A stretch of DNA of 64,000 nucleotides from JAGVSV01 sp050952845 (GCA_050952845.1 JBMNLP010000001.1:3100001-3164000); one strand, 5' to 3'. Shown: positions 47,361 through 57,158, counted from the first letter of the stretch. Made by a program: numbers and translations. Notes: generated by a model from the letters alone, not told the origin.

Positions 47361-48851
47361 TCATGCCATCAGCGGACGCACGGCGTTGTATGCCCTGCGG
47401 TACCTGGCATAGTGCTCCTGATACGCCGCGTGCTGCGCTGGCCTGGGTTCGTAGGTATGCAGGGGCTTTACCAGCGCGTTGGCGGCATCCTCTAAGCTGG
47501 CGTACAAGCCGGATGCGACGCCGGTGAACATCACGCTGCCTACGGTTCCTGCCTCCTCAATGGCCATGCGCGTTACGGGAATGCCCAGAATGTCCGCCTT
47601 CATCTGCAGCCAGGTGGCACTGCGGGCGCCGCCGCCGCAGGCACACAGGATGTCGGTGCGCACACCGGCTGCTGACAGTGCCTCTAAGTTGACAGCGTCC
47701 TCGTAGGCGATGCCTTCCAGCACGGCGCGGTACAAGTCGGCTGTGGTATGCGTCAGCGTCAGCCCCAGCAGGGCGCCTTTGGCGCCAATGTCCATATAGG
47801 GCGTGCCGGCGCCGGCGAAGTGCGGCAGCACCAGGATGCCGGTGGGCTGATCGGGCGCGCCGTCTTCCAGCGTCGCGTATACGCTGTGCCCCCCTGCGCG
47901 TGCGGCGGAGGCGGGGCCTAACGCCAGTTCATCTAAAAACCATCTGACCAGGCTGCCTCCGGCAAAGGAGAAGGCGTAACAGCAGTACAGGTTGTCGCCG
48001 GGAAAGGGGATGACAGCATAGCTGGCACGCTGCAGCAAATTGCCCCCGGGAATGCCGGAGAACACCGGCGTGATGCATTCCACCGTACCGGCGCCATTGG
48101 CTGCTTTGCCTGCTGCCAGCACGCCGCTGCCTGCCGCTGCGGCGATCTGGTCATGCCCGCACAGCACCACCTGAAAGCTGGATGGCAGGCCCAGATCCTC
48201 TGCAATATGGGGGCGTACCGTTCCGGCTAACGTACCCGAGGGTACGGGCTGGCCGAACAGCCCGGCGTCCACACCGGCGGTGCTCAGCATGGTTTCGCTC
48301 CAGTACAGGCGGTTAATATCAAGGGCTATGGTGCGGGCAGCCAGGGAATAATCGATGATGTGATTGCCCGTCAGCATATAAGCGACATAATCCGCCATCA
48401 GGCAGACGCGGTGCGCCCGGGCGAACAGGTCCGGGCGCTCCTCGCGCACCCAGATCAGCTTGGGCAGGCTGAACATGGGATGGGGCAGCGTGCCGCAGAT
48501 GGCAGCGACAGCATCACCGCCCAGCATTTCCTCCAGTTGCACAGCCTGCGCTTCGCCCCTGGGGTCGGTATACAGCATGGCGGGCATCAGTACGCGGTCG
48601 GCTTCGTCCAGCAGCACGAAGCTTTCGCCAAAGCTGGTGATACCGACAGCCTGAAAGCCGGGCACTGCGGCAGCCGCTTCCTTCAGCAGGGAACGGGCAG
48701 CGTGCCATACATCGTCAGGGTGCAATTCGTGGGCAGCCTGGCGCCGCGATACGGGATAAACCTGATAGCCGCTGTGCAGCACCGTTCCCTTTTCATCCAT
48801 CACCGTTAATTTGGCGCCGGTGCTGCCGATGTCCAGCCCTCCGATAGACAT
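47361..48851 (-). CDS. FGGY-family carbohydrate kinase
   Basis: A 496-residue sugar kinase of the xylulokinase/glycerol-kinase family. The N-terminal phosphate loop is GGLDIGSTGAKLTVMDEKG. The second domain has GTPYMDIGAKGALLGLTL and LEGIAYE (FGGY signature region) and the adenosine site CGGGARSATWLQMKADI. It should phosphorylate the ketose made by the isomerase next to it. The ATG at 48851 is preferred to 48857 because GAGAGG is then 9 nt upstream. The exact sugar cannot be read from the sequence. Confidence 0.85.
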   Translation of the reverse strand: MSIGGLDIGSTGAKLTVMDEKGTVLHSGYQVYPVSRRQAAHELHPDDVWHAARSLLKEAAAAVPGFQAVGITSFGESFVLLDEADRVLMPAMLYTDPRGEAQAVQLEEMLGGDAVAAICGTLPHPMFSLPKLIWVREERPDLFARAHRVCLMADYVAYMLTGNHIIDYSLAARTIALDINRLYWSETMLSTAGVDAGLFGQPVPSGTLAGTVRPHIAEDLGLPSSFQVVLCGHDQIAAAAGSGVLAAGKAANGAGTVECITPVFSGIPGGNLLQRASYAVIPFPGDNLYCCYAFSFAGGSLVRWFLDELALGPASAARAGGHSVYATLEDGAPDQPTGILVLPHFAGAGTPYMDIGAKGALLGLTLTHTTADLYRAVLEGIAYEDAVNLEALSAAGVRTDILCACGGGARSATWLQMKADILGIPVTRMAIEEAGTVGSVMFTGVASGLYASLEDAANALVKPLHTYEPRPAQHAAYQEHYARYRRAYNAVRPLMA

Positions 48852-48857
48852 GTTCAT

Positions 48858-50267
48858 TTACCTCTCATCGATACTGATGACGTCGTAGCCCAGGTAGGTG
48901 GTGAATGCTTCGTGCAACACGGCTTTCATGTGTCCCATACCCACGCTGGTGTGGTGTTTAAAGCCGCCGCGCGCCAGGCGGATCAGCTTATCCTGCAAGT
49001 TATCGATGTGCGCCACGCCGGCGCAGCCAAAGAAGCCATCTTCGATGGGGTCATCCGTCATGCGCCCTTCGCTGGCGTACACTACAAGCCTGCCGTTCAG
49101 GGTTTGGCAGTTGCTGAAGGTCATGGGGAAAGCGGCGATGCGCCCCTCGTTGGTGCCCCAGCCGCTGCCCGGGTCGTTTTTGGCGAACATCTTATGCTCG
49201 GTCAGCGTACCCTTGTCCGTCATCAGGGATTGCGGCACGGGTCCGCAATGGAACAGGATCACCTTGTTTTCATCGTCGCCGTAGTTGTTGTTCCAGTCCA
49301 GCACCGTAGCCGGTTTGCCGCTGGCCAGGCTCATCGCCCGCATGGTGAGGGCGCTGCACAGGTCGATCTCACAGCTGGCTGCAATGCCCCGGTCGTTCAG
49401 CTCGCTGAGCAGCACGCAGGGGCAAACGCGCAGGATGGTTTCCATTTCGTTCCAACACCGCAGCGTCAGCGCGTCCAGATGATAGTCCCGAATGTAATCG
49501 TCGATGACCACGCCGATCTTTGCCAGCGTCAGCACGTTGGCCGGTGGCACGCCCGAGCAGTCGGTGTAGGCTTCCAGGCGGCGCAGCTTGTCGGCGACGC
49601 CGGGGGCATCGTCAGGCATGTGCTGCACCTTGAACACCAGCTCGGACAGGTCGAAGCTTTCTACCGTGATGCCGTATTTTTGCAGCGTTATTTCGTCATA
49701 GCGCACGGTTTTAAAGGCTGTGGTGCGCGCGCCGATGGCGCCCACCGTCATTCGCTTCATGCCGTTCACCACCCGGCAGATGGCGGCAAAATCCGCCAGG
49801 TTTTGCCGGAAGGCGCCGCTGAGGGGATGCACGACGTGGGGCTTGAGCACTGTGAAGGGGATGCCGTACTGGGTGAACACATCCGTCACGCTGAACTTGC
49901 CGCAGTAGGCGTCCCTGCGGTGCTTAAAGTCCAACTTGCCGATTTCGTCCGGATAGGCTTGCAGCAGGATGGGCACGCCGGCGTCCCGCAGCGCCTCTGC
50001 CGCGCCGTTTTCATCGGCGAATATGGGCATGGAGAAAATCACACCGTCATACTGCCCCCGATGCTGCGCCAGCCAGGCGGCATACAGGCGGCCTTCGTCG
50101 CGGGTTTCCACGCCGCCGAAGCGGGTAGCGGCTTCGTCCATGATGAGGTATTGATGCCCGGCTTCAGTTACGGCTTGGGCTATTTCTTTGCGCGCCTCTA
50201 AGATCAGCTCGCCGGGCATGAACCCCCGGTTGGCAAAACACAGGGCAAATGTCATTTGATGATCCAT
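48858..50267 (-). CDS. Sugar isomerase of the L-fucose/L-arabinose isomerase type
   Basis: A 469-residue protein of the fucose/arabinose isomerase superfamily, which interconverts aldoses and ketoses at a manganese site. Candidate metal ligands are Glu in AASCEIDLCSALTM, Asp in VLDWNNNYGDD and His in ILFHCGP. GWGTNEGRIAAFPMTFS matches the C-terminal domain. It overlaps neither neighbour but sits 7 bp before the kinase and 18 bp after the aldolase. Sulfoquinovose isomerases belong to this fold too, but the other genes of that pathway are absent here. Confidence 0.8.
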   Translation of the reverse strand: MDHQMTFALCFANRGFMPGELILEARKEIAQAVTEAGHQYLIMDEAATRFGGVETRDEGRLYAAWLAQHRGQYDGVIFSMPIFADENGAAEALRDAGVPILLQAYPDEIGKLDFKHRRDAYCGKFSVTDVFTQYGIPFTVLKPHVVHPLSGAFRQNLADFAAICRVVNGMKRMTVGAIGARTTAFKTVRYDEITLQKYGITVESFDLSELVFKVQHMPDDAPGVADKLRRLEAYTDCSGVPPANVLTLAKIGVVIDDYIRDYHLDALTLRCWNEMETILRVCPCVLLSELNDRGIAASCEIDLCSALTMRAMSLASGKPATVLDWNNNYGDDENKVILFHCGPVPQSLMTDKGTLTEHKMFAKNDPGSGWGTNEGRIAAFPMTFSNCQTLNGRLVVYASEGRMTDDPIEDGFFGCAGVAHIDNLQDKLIRLARGGFKHHTSVGMGHMKAVLHEAFTTYLGYDVISIDER

Positions 50268-50285
50268 GTTGTCTCCTTTGATTTG

Positions 50286-51197
50286 TTATGATCCGAACAG
50301 CAACGCCCTGCTGCCGGTAACTTGCAGGACATCGCGCAGCACCTGGCGGGTGCGCTCGTACACTTTGTGCCTGGCGTATGAAATGTCGCCAGGCTTTTCT
50401 TCCAGCGCAAATTCGTAGGGCTGGCGAATGTCGGTGGCTACGTTGATTTTGGCTACACCGTGCCGGATGGCTGCCAGCAGGTTATCCTGCCGGATGCCCG
50501 ACCCCCCGTGCAGCACCAGCGGCATATGCCCCACTGCCTCGTACAGCGCCGCGATGTGGGCAATGTCCAGCCGCGCTTCAGGCTTTTTCTGCCGTCGGGT
50601 GGCGGCAGCGATGGCGCCGTGGATGCTGCCTGCCGCCACGCTGAGCCAGTCGCAGCCCGACTCGCGGGCGAAGCGCCGGGCTTCGTCAATGTCGGTGAAG
50701 CCCTGCTTGGAAGCAAACAGCGTTTCATAGTCCGTGACGCCGCTGCCTTCGTGGCCTGCTACGGCGCCCAGCTCCGCCTCGACGGCTACGTCCTTGGCGC
50801 GCGCCAGGGCCGCCACCTGGCTGGTGGCGCGGATGTTGTCCTCAAGCGGCAGCCGGCTAGCGTCTATCATGACGCTTTGATAGCCGGCACTCAGGGCATC
50901 CGCCATGATGGGCAGCACGTCCACCCGCTCGCCGTCCTCGTCGATGACGGGCACATGGTCCAGGTGCAGCAGCGTGCGGGCGGGATCGGCGTATTTGCCG
51001 TATTCCTCCGCTACAGCGACCAGGCTTTTTGCTTCAAACTTGATCCACTCCAGCCTGGCTACCTGTATCATGGCCATGCTGTCCTCCTCCCGGATGGCTT
51101 CAACCACGGGTTTTAGCATGGGCAGGTAAGGGATGTTAAACGCCGGGATGATGGTTTTTTTGTCCGCCGCGCGGCGGACAGCTTCCTGTGCGGTCAT
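50286..51197 (-). CDS. Class II (FBA-type) aldolase
   Basis: A 303-residue zinc aldolase of the fructose/tagatose-bisphosphate family. Zinc ligands and active site are visible: LLHLDHVP, EAELGAVAG, AAGSIHG, LHGGSGI and KINVATDI. These enzymes split a ketose 1-phosphate or 1,6-bisphosphate to dihydroxyacetone phosphate and an aldehyde. It is the first gene of the operon, and the isomerase and kinase genes that follow supply a phosphorylated ketose. It could alternatively be a housekeeping aldolase, but the tight packing argues for a pathway role. Confidence 0.85.
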   Translation of the reverse strand: MTAQEAVRRAADKKTIIPAFNIPYLPMLKPVVEAIREEDSMAMIQVARLEWIKFEAKSLVAVAEEYGKYADPARTLLHLDHVPVIDEDGERVDVLPIMADALSAGYQSVMIDASRLPLEDNIRATSQVAALARAKDVAVEAELGAVAGHEGSGVTDYETLFASKQGFTDIDEARRFARESGCDWLSVAAGSIHGAIAAATRRQKKPEARLDIAHIAALYEAVGHMPLVLHGGSGIRQDNLLAAIRHGVAKINVATDIRQPYEFALEEKPGDISYARHKVYERTRQVLRDVLQVTGSRALLFGS

Positions 51198-51283
51198 TCA
51201 TATCACTCCGATCTTCTGGGTCAAGAGGCAATTCGAGACAGTCCTGTGCAATGATGCAGGTTCGCAATTTGTTCAATGGCATG

Positions 51284-51312
51284 ATTATAAGGTATGAAAC
51301 ATGTGATGTCAA
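51284..51312 (-). promoter_or_regulatory. Promoter of the sugar operon
   Basis: On the minus strand TTGACA (51307-51312), 17-bp spacer, TATAAT (51284-51289): a perfect consensus promoter. It leaves about 80 bp of leader before the aldolase gene, where repression or attenuation could act. Confidence 0.8.
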
Positions 51313-51369
51313 AACGAACGAACAGCAATTGGCTCATTGTTCATAAGGCAAGCTGCGTGCGACATGCGA

Positions 51370-51398
51370 TTGACAGCAACAACCCGTGCAGGTATACT
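51370..51398 (+). promoter_or_regulatory. Promoter of glmM
   Basis: TTGACA at 51370-51375, 17-bp spacer, TATACT at 51393-51398. It is divergent from the sugar-operon promoter, with about 60 bp between them. Confidence 0.8.
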
Positions 51399-51472
51399 GC
51401 AGTTAATCTTTAAAGGGTTTCGGAGCCTCGCGCAGATGTGAATGCCTGCGTGCATGAAGGGGGTTGTTTGTG

Positions 51473-52825
51473 ATGTCCAAGTACTTTGGCACTGACGGCT
51501 TCAGGGGTGAAGCCAATATCGACCTGACTGTCGACCATGCATTCCGGATCGGCCGGTTTCTCGGCTGGTATTTTGGCAAGTTTCATCCCTGCCGGGCTGT
51601 GATTGGCAAGGACACCCGCCGCTCCAGCTATATGTTTGAATATGCCCTGTCTGCCGGGCTGACGGCGTCTGGCGCCGATGTGTCACTATTGCATGTGACG
51701 ACGACGCCCAGCGTGTCCTATATATCCAGGGTGGAAAACTTCGATTGCGGCATTATGATTTCAGCCAGTCATAATCCCTACTACGATAATGGCATCAAGC
51801 TGTTCAACTCCAACGGCGAGAAGATGGATGACAGCGTGATCAGCGAGATCGAAGCCTTCCTCGACAGTGAGGATACCCTGCCCTATGCCAAGCGTGAGCA
51901 GATCGGCAGAACCATCGACTATGCTTCGGGCCGCAACCGCTACATCGGCTATCTGATTACCCTGGCGCGCCACTCCTACAAAAATATGAAGGTGGGGTTG
52001 GACTGCGCCAACGGCAGCACCTGGGAGATCGCCAAAAACGTATTCGAAACGCTGGGCGCCGAAACCTTTGTGATTGGCAACAAGCCCAATGGCTTAAACA
52101 TCAACCGGGATTGCGGTTCCACGCATATCGAACGCATGCAGATGGTGGTGCGTGAAAACCATCTGGATGTGGGCTTCGCCTTTGATGGCGACGCGGATCG
52201 CTGTATCGCGGTGGATGAGCATGGCAATGTTGTGGACGGGGACCTGATCCTCTACATATACGGCTTGCACATGAAGGAGCGCGATAAGCTGGTCAAGAAC
52301 ACCCTGGTCACCACCGTCATGAGCAACTACGGCCTGTTTAAGGCGCTGGACAAGGCCGGCATCGACTATATCAAAACCGCGGTGGGCGACAGGCATGTGT
52401 ATGAAGCGATGCGTTCGGGCGGTTACCTGCTGGGCGGCGAACAATCCGGCCACATCATCTTTGCCAAATATGCCAACAGCGGCGATGGCGTGCTGACCGC
52501 CATGAAGGTCATGCAGGCCATGCTGGACAGGAAGGCGCCGCTGTCCAAGCTGGCAGAGCCGGTGGTGATCTACCCGCAGGTGTTGAAAAATGTGCGTGTC
52601 ACCGACCGGGACGCTGCCATGGCGGACGAGGATGTGCAGCTGGCTGCTGAAGCTGCCAACGCTGCCCTGGACCAGGATGGCAGGCTGCTGTTGAGAAAGA
52701 GCGGCACCGAACCGCTGCTGCGCGTGATGGCTGAAGCGCCGGAGCAGGATGCCTGCGAAAAGCATGTGAACGACGTCATCGACGTACTGAGCCGTAAAGG
52801 CTATCTGATTGGGGTGAAATCATGA
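51473..52825 (+). CDS. glmM: Phosphoglucosamine mutase
   Basis: A 450-residue enzyme that converts glucosamine-6-phosphate to glucosamine-1-phosphate for UDP-GlcNAc and cell-wall synthesis. The phosphoserine is Ser99 in ISASHNPY, the magnesium loop is FDGDADRC, and the sugar-binding loop is GGEQSGH with the phosphate-binding RKSGTEPLLRVM at the end. The start is the ATG at 51473, with GAAGGGGG 9 nt upstream. The stop overlaps the next gene by ATGA. Confidence 0.94.
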   Translation: MSKYFGTDGFRGEANIDLTVDHAFRIGRFLGWYFGKFHPCRAVIGKDTRRSSYMFEYALSAGLTASGADVSLLHVTTTPSVSYISRVENFDCGIMISASHNPYYDNGIKLFNSNGEKMDDSVISEIEAFLDSEDTLPYAKREQIGRTIDYASGRNRYIGYLITLARHSYKNMKVGLDCANGSTWEIAKNVFETLGAETFVIGNKPNGLNINRDCGSTHIERMQMVVRENHLDVGFAFDGDADRCIAVDEHGNVVDGDLILYIYGLHMKERDKLVKNTLVTTVMSNYGLFKALDKAGIDYIKTAVGDRHVYEAMRSGGYLLGGEQSGHIIFAKYANSGDGVLTAMKVMQAMLDRKAPLSKLAEPVVIYPQVLKNVRVTDRDAAMADEDVQLAAEAANAALDQDGRLLLRKSGTEPLLRVMAEAPEQDACEKHVNDVIDVLSRKGYLIGVKS

Positions 52826-53481
52826 TCACGGTGCAGCATTTGCTGGATGTGTCGCATACCATCGCGGCGCCCCTGTTTGAGGGGATCACCCACCCATGGG
52901 AGGTGCTGCCCGGCATCGCGGCGTTTATATGGAATTTGGGCCCTGTGCTCGATCCGGCTTTGTATGACAACCCCCGCGAGGGCGTGTGGATCGCCAAGGA
53001 TGCGGAGGTTGCCCCCTCTGCCTACATTGCCGGCCCCTGCATCATCGACCTGGGCACCGAAATCCGCCATTGTGCGTTCATCCGCGGCAGCGCTGTCATC
53101 GGCAAGGGCTGTGTGGTGGGCAACTCCACCGAGGTGAAAAACGCCGTGCTGTTTGACCGGGTGCAGGTGCCGCATTTCAACTACGTGGGCGATTCCGTGT
53201 TAGGCTATCGGGCGCACATGGGTGCCGGCAGCATCACTTCCAACGTAAAAGGCGATCACTCCCCGGTGGAGGTCGTATTGGAAGGGCGGCGCATCGCCAC
53301 CAGCCTGAAGAAGTTCGGCGCCATCCTGGGCGACCATGCCGAGATAGGCTGCAATGCCGTGCTGAACCCCGGCGTCATCATAGGCCGGGGCAGCAATGTG
53401 TACCCTACCGTCAATGTGCGGGGCGTGGTGCCGGCAAACAGCATTGTAAAACAGGCAGGCGTGGTGGTGGAAAAAAGGTAG
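52822..53481 (+). CDS. Left-handed beta-helix acyltransferase, GlmU C-domain-like
   Basis: A 219-residue hexapeptide-repeat protein with no pyrophosphorylase domain. The stretch STEVKNAVLFDRVQVPHFNY, then GAGSITSN, follows the acetyltransferase site of GlmU, with His118 at the place of the catalytic histidine. Its 4-bp overlap with glmM suggests that it acetylates the glucosamine-1-phosphate made by GlmM, giving GlcNAc-1-phosphate. The uridylyl step would need another enzyme elsewhere. It ends with a KQAGVVVEKR strand typical of the fold. Confidence 0.75.
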   Translation: MITVQHLLDVSHTIAAPLFEGITHPWEVLPGIAAFIWNLGPVLDPALYDNPREGVWIAKDAEVAPSAYIAGPCIIDLGTEIRHCAFIRGSAVIGKGCVVGNSTEVKNAVLFDRVQVPHFNYVGDSVLGYRAHMGAGSITSNVKGDHSPVEVVLEGRRIATSLKKFGAILGDHAEIGCNAVLNPGVIIGRGSNVYPTVNVRGVVPANSIVKQAGVVVEKR

Positions 53482-53505
53482 CGCCAAGCATTCCCGTACA
53501 ATGGA

Positions 53506-56500
53506 TCAGTCCGCGCGTGTGCCGATCAGCCTGTCCCAATGAGGAGAAGGATTGATGGGCTTAGTTTCGCCGACGGTGATGGGGTTTTCCTCCGTCACCC
53601 GGACAGGCTGCCCCAGGTGCAGGGAGTACAGCCATGCCTCCTTCACAGGATAGGGCGTGATGTCGCGCAACGCGCGCATGTACCAGCGCATCTGGTCGCG
53701 GTATTTGTGCAATATGCCGGGCAGGTCGTCCCGGTCGGTTTTATAGTCCAGCACCACCCAGGCGCCATCCTCTAAGAAGCAGCAGTCGATGACGCCCTGC
53801 AGCAGCAGGTTGCGCTCGACCAGCAGCGTGAATGACCATTCCCGCTGTGGCGCCTGGGCATTCAGCAGCCGCTTGCCCAGGCTGCTTTCCAGGAAAGCCG
53901 CCAGGCCTTCCGGCTCAGCCGCGGCATGTTCCTCTTTGGTCAATATATTCTGGCTTAACAGCCAATCCAGGTTTTTCACGATGGCGTCCCTGAGTTGTTC
54001 ACCGGCGAGGCCTTTTAATGACGTCAGGTCGATGGCGCCCAGCGCTTTGTGGATGGCGGAGCCGCGTTCAGCCCGCGTTAAACGGCGCTGAGGGGCGTCC
54101 AGGTCGGGCAGCAGCGGGAAGGGCGTGTTCAGCTGCAGCATGCGCCGCTTCATGGCGGGCGTCTCCACCTCGTTTTCGCCGTCCGGCGACCACAGCAGCA
54201 GCGATGTCACTGAAGCCTTCATCAGCGGCGTGGCGTTGGAGCGCAGCGGCGCCTCCATCATCGCTTTCATTGCGTCGGAAGGCGGCGTGGCAGGCCAGGA
54301 TGCCTGAACATGCGGCGCCTCCGGCGCTGCGGTAGGCAGTGCACTAGGGTCAAGGTACCAGGCAATCTGCCATTCGCTGCCTCCAGGCGGTGAATAGAGT
54401 CCGTTCTGCCGCTCTTTCAGCGATGGATACAGGCTGTTGCCCACCCAGTCCAGCATGCACCGCGCGCTGCCGGCGGCATAATCCCCCTGGGGGAGGGACC
54501 ATTGCCTTTCCGCTGCCCGCAGCGATTTGGGCGACCCTATCAGGATCAGCCGATCCTGGGCGCGCGTCATGCCGACATATAAAAGACGGGCTTCTTCGCT
54601 GCGGATGCCGCGGTTGCGCACGTGCATCAGGGCTTTGCCTGCAAACGACAGGTAGGTCATGCGCCGGTCCACATCCCGCACGCGCAATGCCAGGCCGTGC
54701 GCTGCGTCGCACAGCAGCAATTCGCCGCGGTCTGCCATTCGGAACGCGCGGGCGATGTCCGGCATGAACACAACCGGGAACTCCAGCCCCTTGGACTTGT
54801 GGATGGTCATGATGCGCACGACGTTTTCGTTGGCGCCCAGCGCCGCGGCAGCCAGGGAGGTATCCTGCCGGCGCGCGTCGTGCACGCGGGCCAGGAAGGT
54901 CTGCAGCGAGGCTTCGGGGCCCAGGTTGGCTGCCCTTTCGCAAAGCAGGCGCAGATTGGCGCGCCGCAGTTCGCCGCCGGGGAGCGCGCCCGCCCGCGTA
55001 TACAGCCCCGTATCGCGGATCAGATAGCGTAAAAACCCTTCCAGCGGGCCGGTTTGCGCCCGGAACCGCCATTCGTTCAACCTTCGGTTTGCTTCGGTTA
55101 CTTTGGCATCGCGGTCCACCAGGCCAAAAAAGGCCTCGTAAAAAGGTATGTCCTTATCCGGCGCGCTCAGGCGGATTTCAGCCAATTCCAGCGGCGTGAA
55201 ACCAAAGCAGGGGCTGGACAGCGCCGACATCAGCGGCACATCCTGCAGGGGATTGTCCAGCACCCTGAGGATGTTGAGGATGTCGTTGACCTCGCTGATA
55301 TCAAAATACTGGGCGTCCGCGTCAGAATATACCGGTATGCCATAGGACTGCAGCGTGCGGGCCATGGCGCCGGCACGCCCGGACACGCTGCGCATCAATA
55401 TCACAATATCGCGATATTGCAGGCGCTTGCCGGGCCCGCTGTCGGGCAGGGATGCATCGGTCAATTCGGCAATGCGCCGGGCGATCAACCGCGCCTCAGT
55501 GACATGGGCTTTCTCCGGCAAGGCGTCATCCCGTTCCTCGTTTTCAGCGTCCAGCCTGTCCTCCTCGGGCGGACTGTCGGCAGATGCCTCCTCATCCGGG
55601 GCGATCAGGTGCAGCTCCACCGGCGGATCGCCGGCGCTGGGTTTGCCGGCGCGCAGCGCAGCCTCCTCATCGTAGGCGATCTCGGTGACAGCGCTTCGCA
55701 TGGCGCCCCGGAACACCAAGTTGACGGCATTCAGTATGTTTTCGCGCGACCGGAAGTTTTCCCGCAGCACAATCAACCGCTCGGCTGCGTCAGCGTTCCG
55801 GCTGAAACGGTCGAACTTCTCTAAAAACAGCCCCGGGTCAGCCAGGCGAAAGCGGTAGATGCTCTGCTTGACGTCGCCCACCATGAACAGGTCGGCTTTG
55901 GAGCGGATTTTTTGGATGATGGCTTCCTGGATGCGGGATATGTCCTGGTATTCATCCACGAATACGGCATCAAAGGCTTTCGCGGCATCCTCCAGCACCA
56001 GCGGATGGCTCAGCGCGCGCAGCGCCAGGTGTTCCAGGTCGTTATAGTCCAGCAGCAGCCGCGCGCGCTTCAGCTCGGCATAGCGGTCGTGCATTTTCTT
56101 CACCAAATCGGCCAGGGCACGCAGCGCCGGCAGCGTGTACGCCATATCCCGGGCAGCGGCTTGAGCCTGCTCGCCCTCCTGGGGCAGCAGGGCACAGGCT
56201 TCCAGCACGGCGGCTTTGGCGGCATCGCGCTTGTGCTTGAACTGCTCCTGTAGCTCGGGCGATTCATTGTCCGCCGCCCGCTTGCGGGACAGCGCGTCAA
56301 ACCGCGGGTTGGCGCCCCGGGGCAGGCGGTCCGTTTCGTTCAGCTCATTCAGAATGGTTCGCACCAGCTCTAAGTCAACCAGGGCGTTGGATTCATAGCG
56401 GTTGGGGCCGTCGGGCAGGCGGGCGATGGCCAGACAATCCGCTAACAGCTGCTCTGCGCCCTGCAGCTTCAGCAGCGCTTCACTTAGCGCGATATGGTAC

Positions 56501-57093
56501 CAGGGGTGGTCGAACAGGCTGTGCTCGTCCGGCGCTGTTAAATGGCTGTTCAGCCAGGTCCAGGGATCGTCCTGCGCCATCAGGAAGGCGTATAACGCAC
56601 GCGCCATGTCGAGAATCTGCTCGTCCTCAAACTGCCGGATCAGCTGTGCGCCGTCCTCCCCCGGCGCGGTGTACAGCGCATCCATCACCTCGTCCAGCGC
56701 GCGTTCCTTCAAGGCGGTGGTTTCGCCGCCGTTGTCCACACGGGACAGCGGGTCCACATCGGCTGCCTGAAAATAGCGTTTGATAATTTTATTGCAAAAG
56801 GTATGCAAAGTGGAGATATCGGCGCTTGATATTTTACCGTATTGCCGGCGCATGTGCGCACTGCTGCCGGCTTCCCTGGCGATGGCGGTGTCCAGCCGGT
56901 CGCGCATTTCGCCGGCTGCGGCACGGGTAAAGGTAATCACCAGCAGCCGGTCAATGGGCATGCCGCCGCGCAGTTTAGCCATGATGCGCGCTATCAGCAC
57001 CGATGTTTTTCCTGAGCCTGCCGCCGCGCTGACCAGGATGTCCTGGTTGTCTGCCTCGATGGCGCTGCGCTGCGCCTTCGTCCACTCCCTCAT
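53506..57093 (-). CDS. addA: ATP-dependent helicase/nuclease subunit A
   Basis: A 1195-residue UvrD-type helicase and nuclease of double-strand break repair. Motif I is VSAAAGSGKTSVLIARI, motif Ia LLVITFTRAAAGEMRDRL and motif II VFVDEYQDIS. Motif V/VI regions are MTIHKSKGLEFPVVF and LLYVGMTRAQDRLIL. The C-terminal nuclease has WVVLDYKTDRDD. The partner addB is not in the window, although the two are usually adjacent. The ATG at 57093 with AGGGGCAGGG upstream is preferred to 57147, which lacks a ribosome binding site. Confidence 0.92.
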   Translation of the reverse strand: MREWTKAQRSAIEADNQDILVSAAAGSGKTSVLIARIMAKLRGGMPIDRLLVITFTRAAAGEMRDRLDTAIAREAGSSAHMRRQYGKISSADISTLHTFCNKIIKRYFQAADVDPLSRVDNGGETTALKERALDEVMDALYTAPGEDGAQLIRQFEDEQILDMARALYAFLMAQDDPWTWLNSHLTAPDEHSLFDHPWYHIALSEALLKLQGAEQLLADCLAIARLPDGPNRYESNALVDLELVRTILNELNETDRLPRGANPRFDALSRKRAADNESPELQEQFKHKRDAAKAAVLEACALLPQEGEQAQAAARDMAYTLPALRALADLVKKMHDRYAELKRARLLLDYNDLEHLALRALSHPLVLEDAAKAFDAVFVDEYQDISRIQEAIIQKIRSKADLFMVGDVKQSIYRFRLADPGLFLEKFDRFSRNADAAERLIVLRENFRSRENILNAVNLVFRGAMRSAVTEIAYDEEAALRAGKPSAGDPPVELHLIAPDEEASADSPPEEDRLDAENEERDDALPEKAHVTEARLIARRIAELTDASLPDSGPGKRLQYRDIVILMRSVSGRAGAMARTLQSYGIPVYSDADAQYFDISEVNDILNILRVLDNPLQDVPLMSALSSPCFGFTPLELAEIRLSAPDKDIPFYEAFFGLVDRDAKVTEANRRLNEWRFRAQTGPLEGFLRYLIRDTGLYTRAGALPGGELRRANLRLLCERAANLGPEASLQTFLARVHDARRQDTSLAAAALGANENVVRIMTIHKSKGLEFPVVFMPDIARAFRMADRGELLLCDAAHGLALRVRDVDRRMTYLSFAGKALMHVRNRGIRSEEARLLYVGMTRAQDRLILIGSPKSLRAAERQWSLPQGDYAAGSARCMLDWVGNSLYPSLKERQNGLYSPPGGSEWQIAWYLDPSALPTAAPEAPHVQASWPATPPSDAMKAMMEAPLRSNATPLMKASVTSLLLWSPDGENEVETPAMKRRMLQLNTPFPLLPDLDAPQRRLTRAERGSAIHKALGAIDLTSLKGLAGEQLRDAIVKNLDWLLSQNILTKEEHAAAEPEGLAAFLESSLGKRLLNAQAPQREWSFTLLVERNLLLQGVIDCCFLEDGAWVVLDYKTDRDDLPGILHKYRDQMRWYMRALRDITPYPVKEAWLYSLHLGQPVRVTEENPITVGETKPINPSPHWDRLIGTRAD

Positions 57094-57158
57094 TCCCTGC
57101 CCCTTTATTTCTGACGTGCTTATCCGGCGTTCGCGTTCCCCTTGCATGATATGATCAC

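Noticed and set aside
48912..50201. 429-codon plus-strand open frame opposite the sugar isomerase
   Set aside because: Same reason: antisense shadow with low-complexity His/Gln/Ala composition and no start signals.
53506..57093. Possible defence island around the helicase/nuclease
   Set aside because: The protein is a standard AddA with UvrD motifs and a YKTD nuclease motif; neighbours are housekeeping or transport genes.
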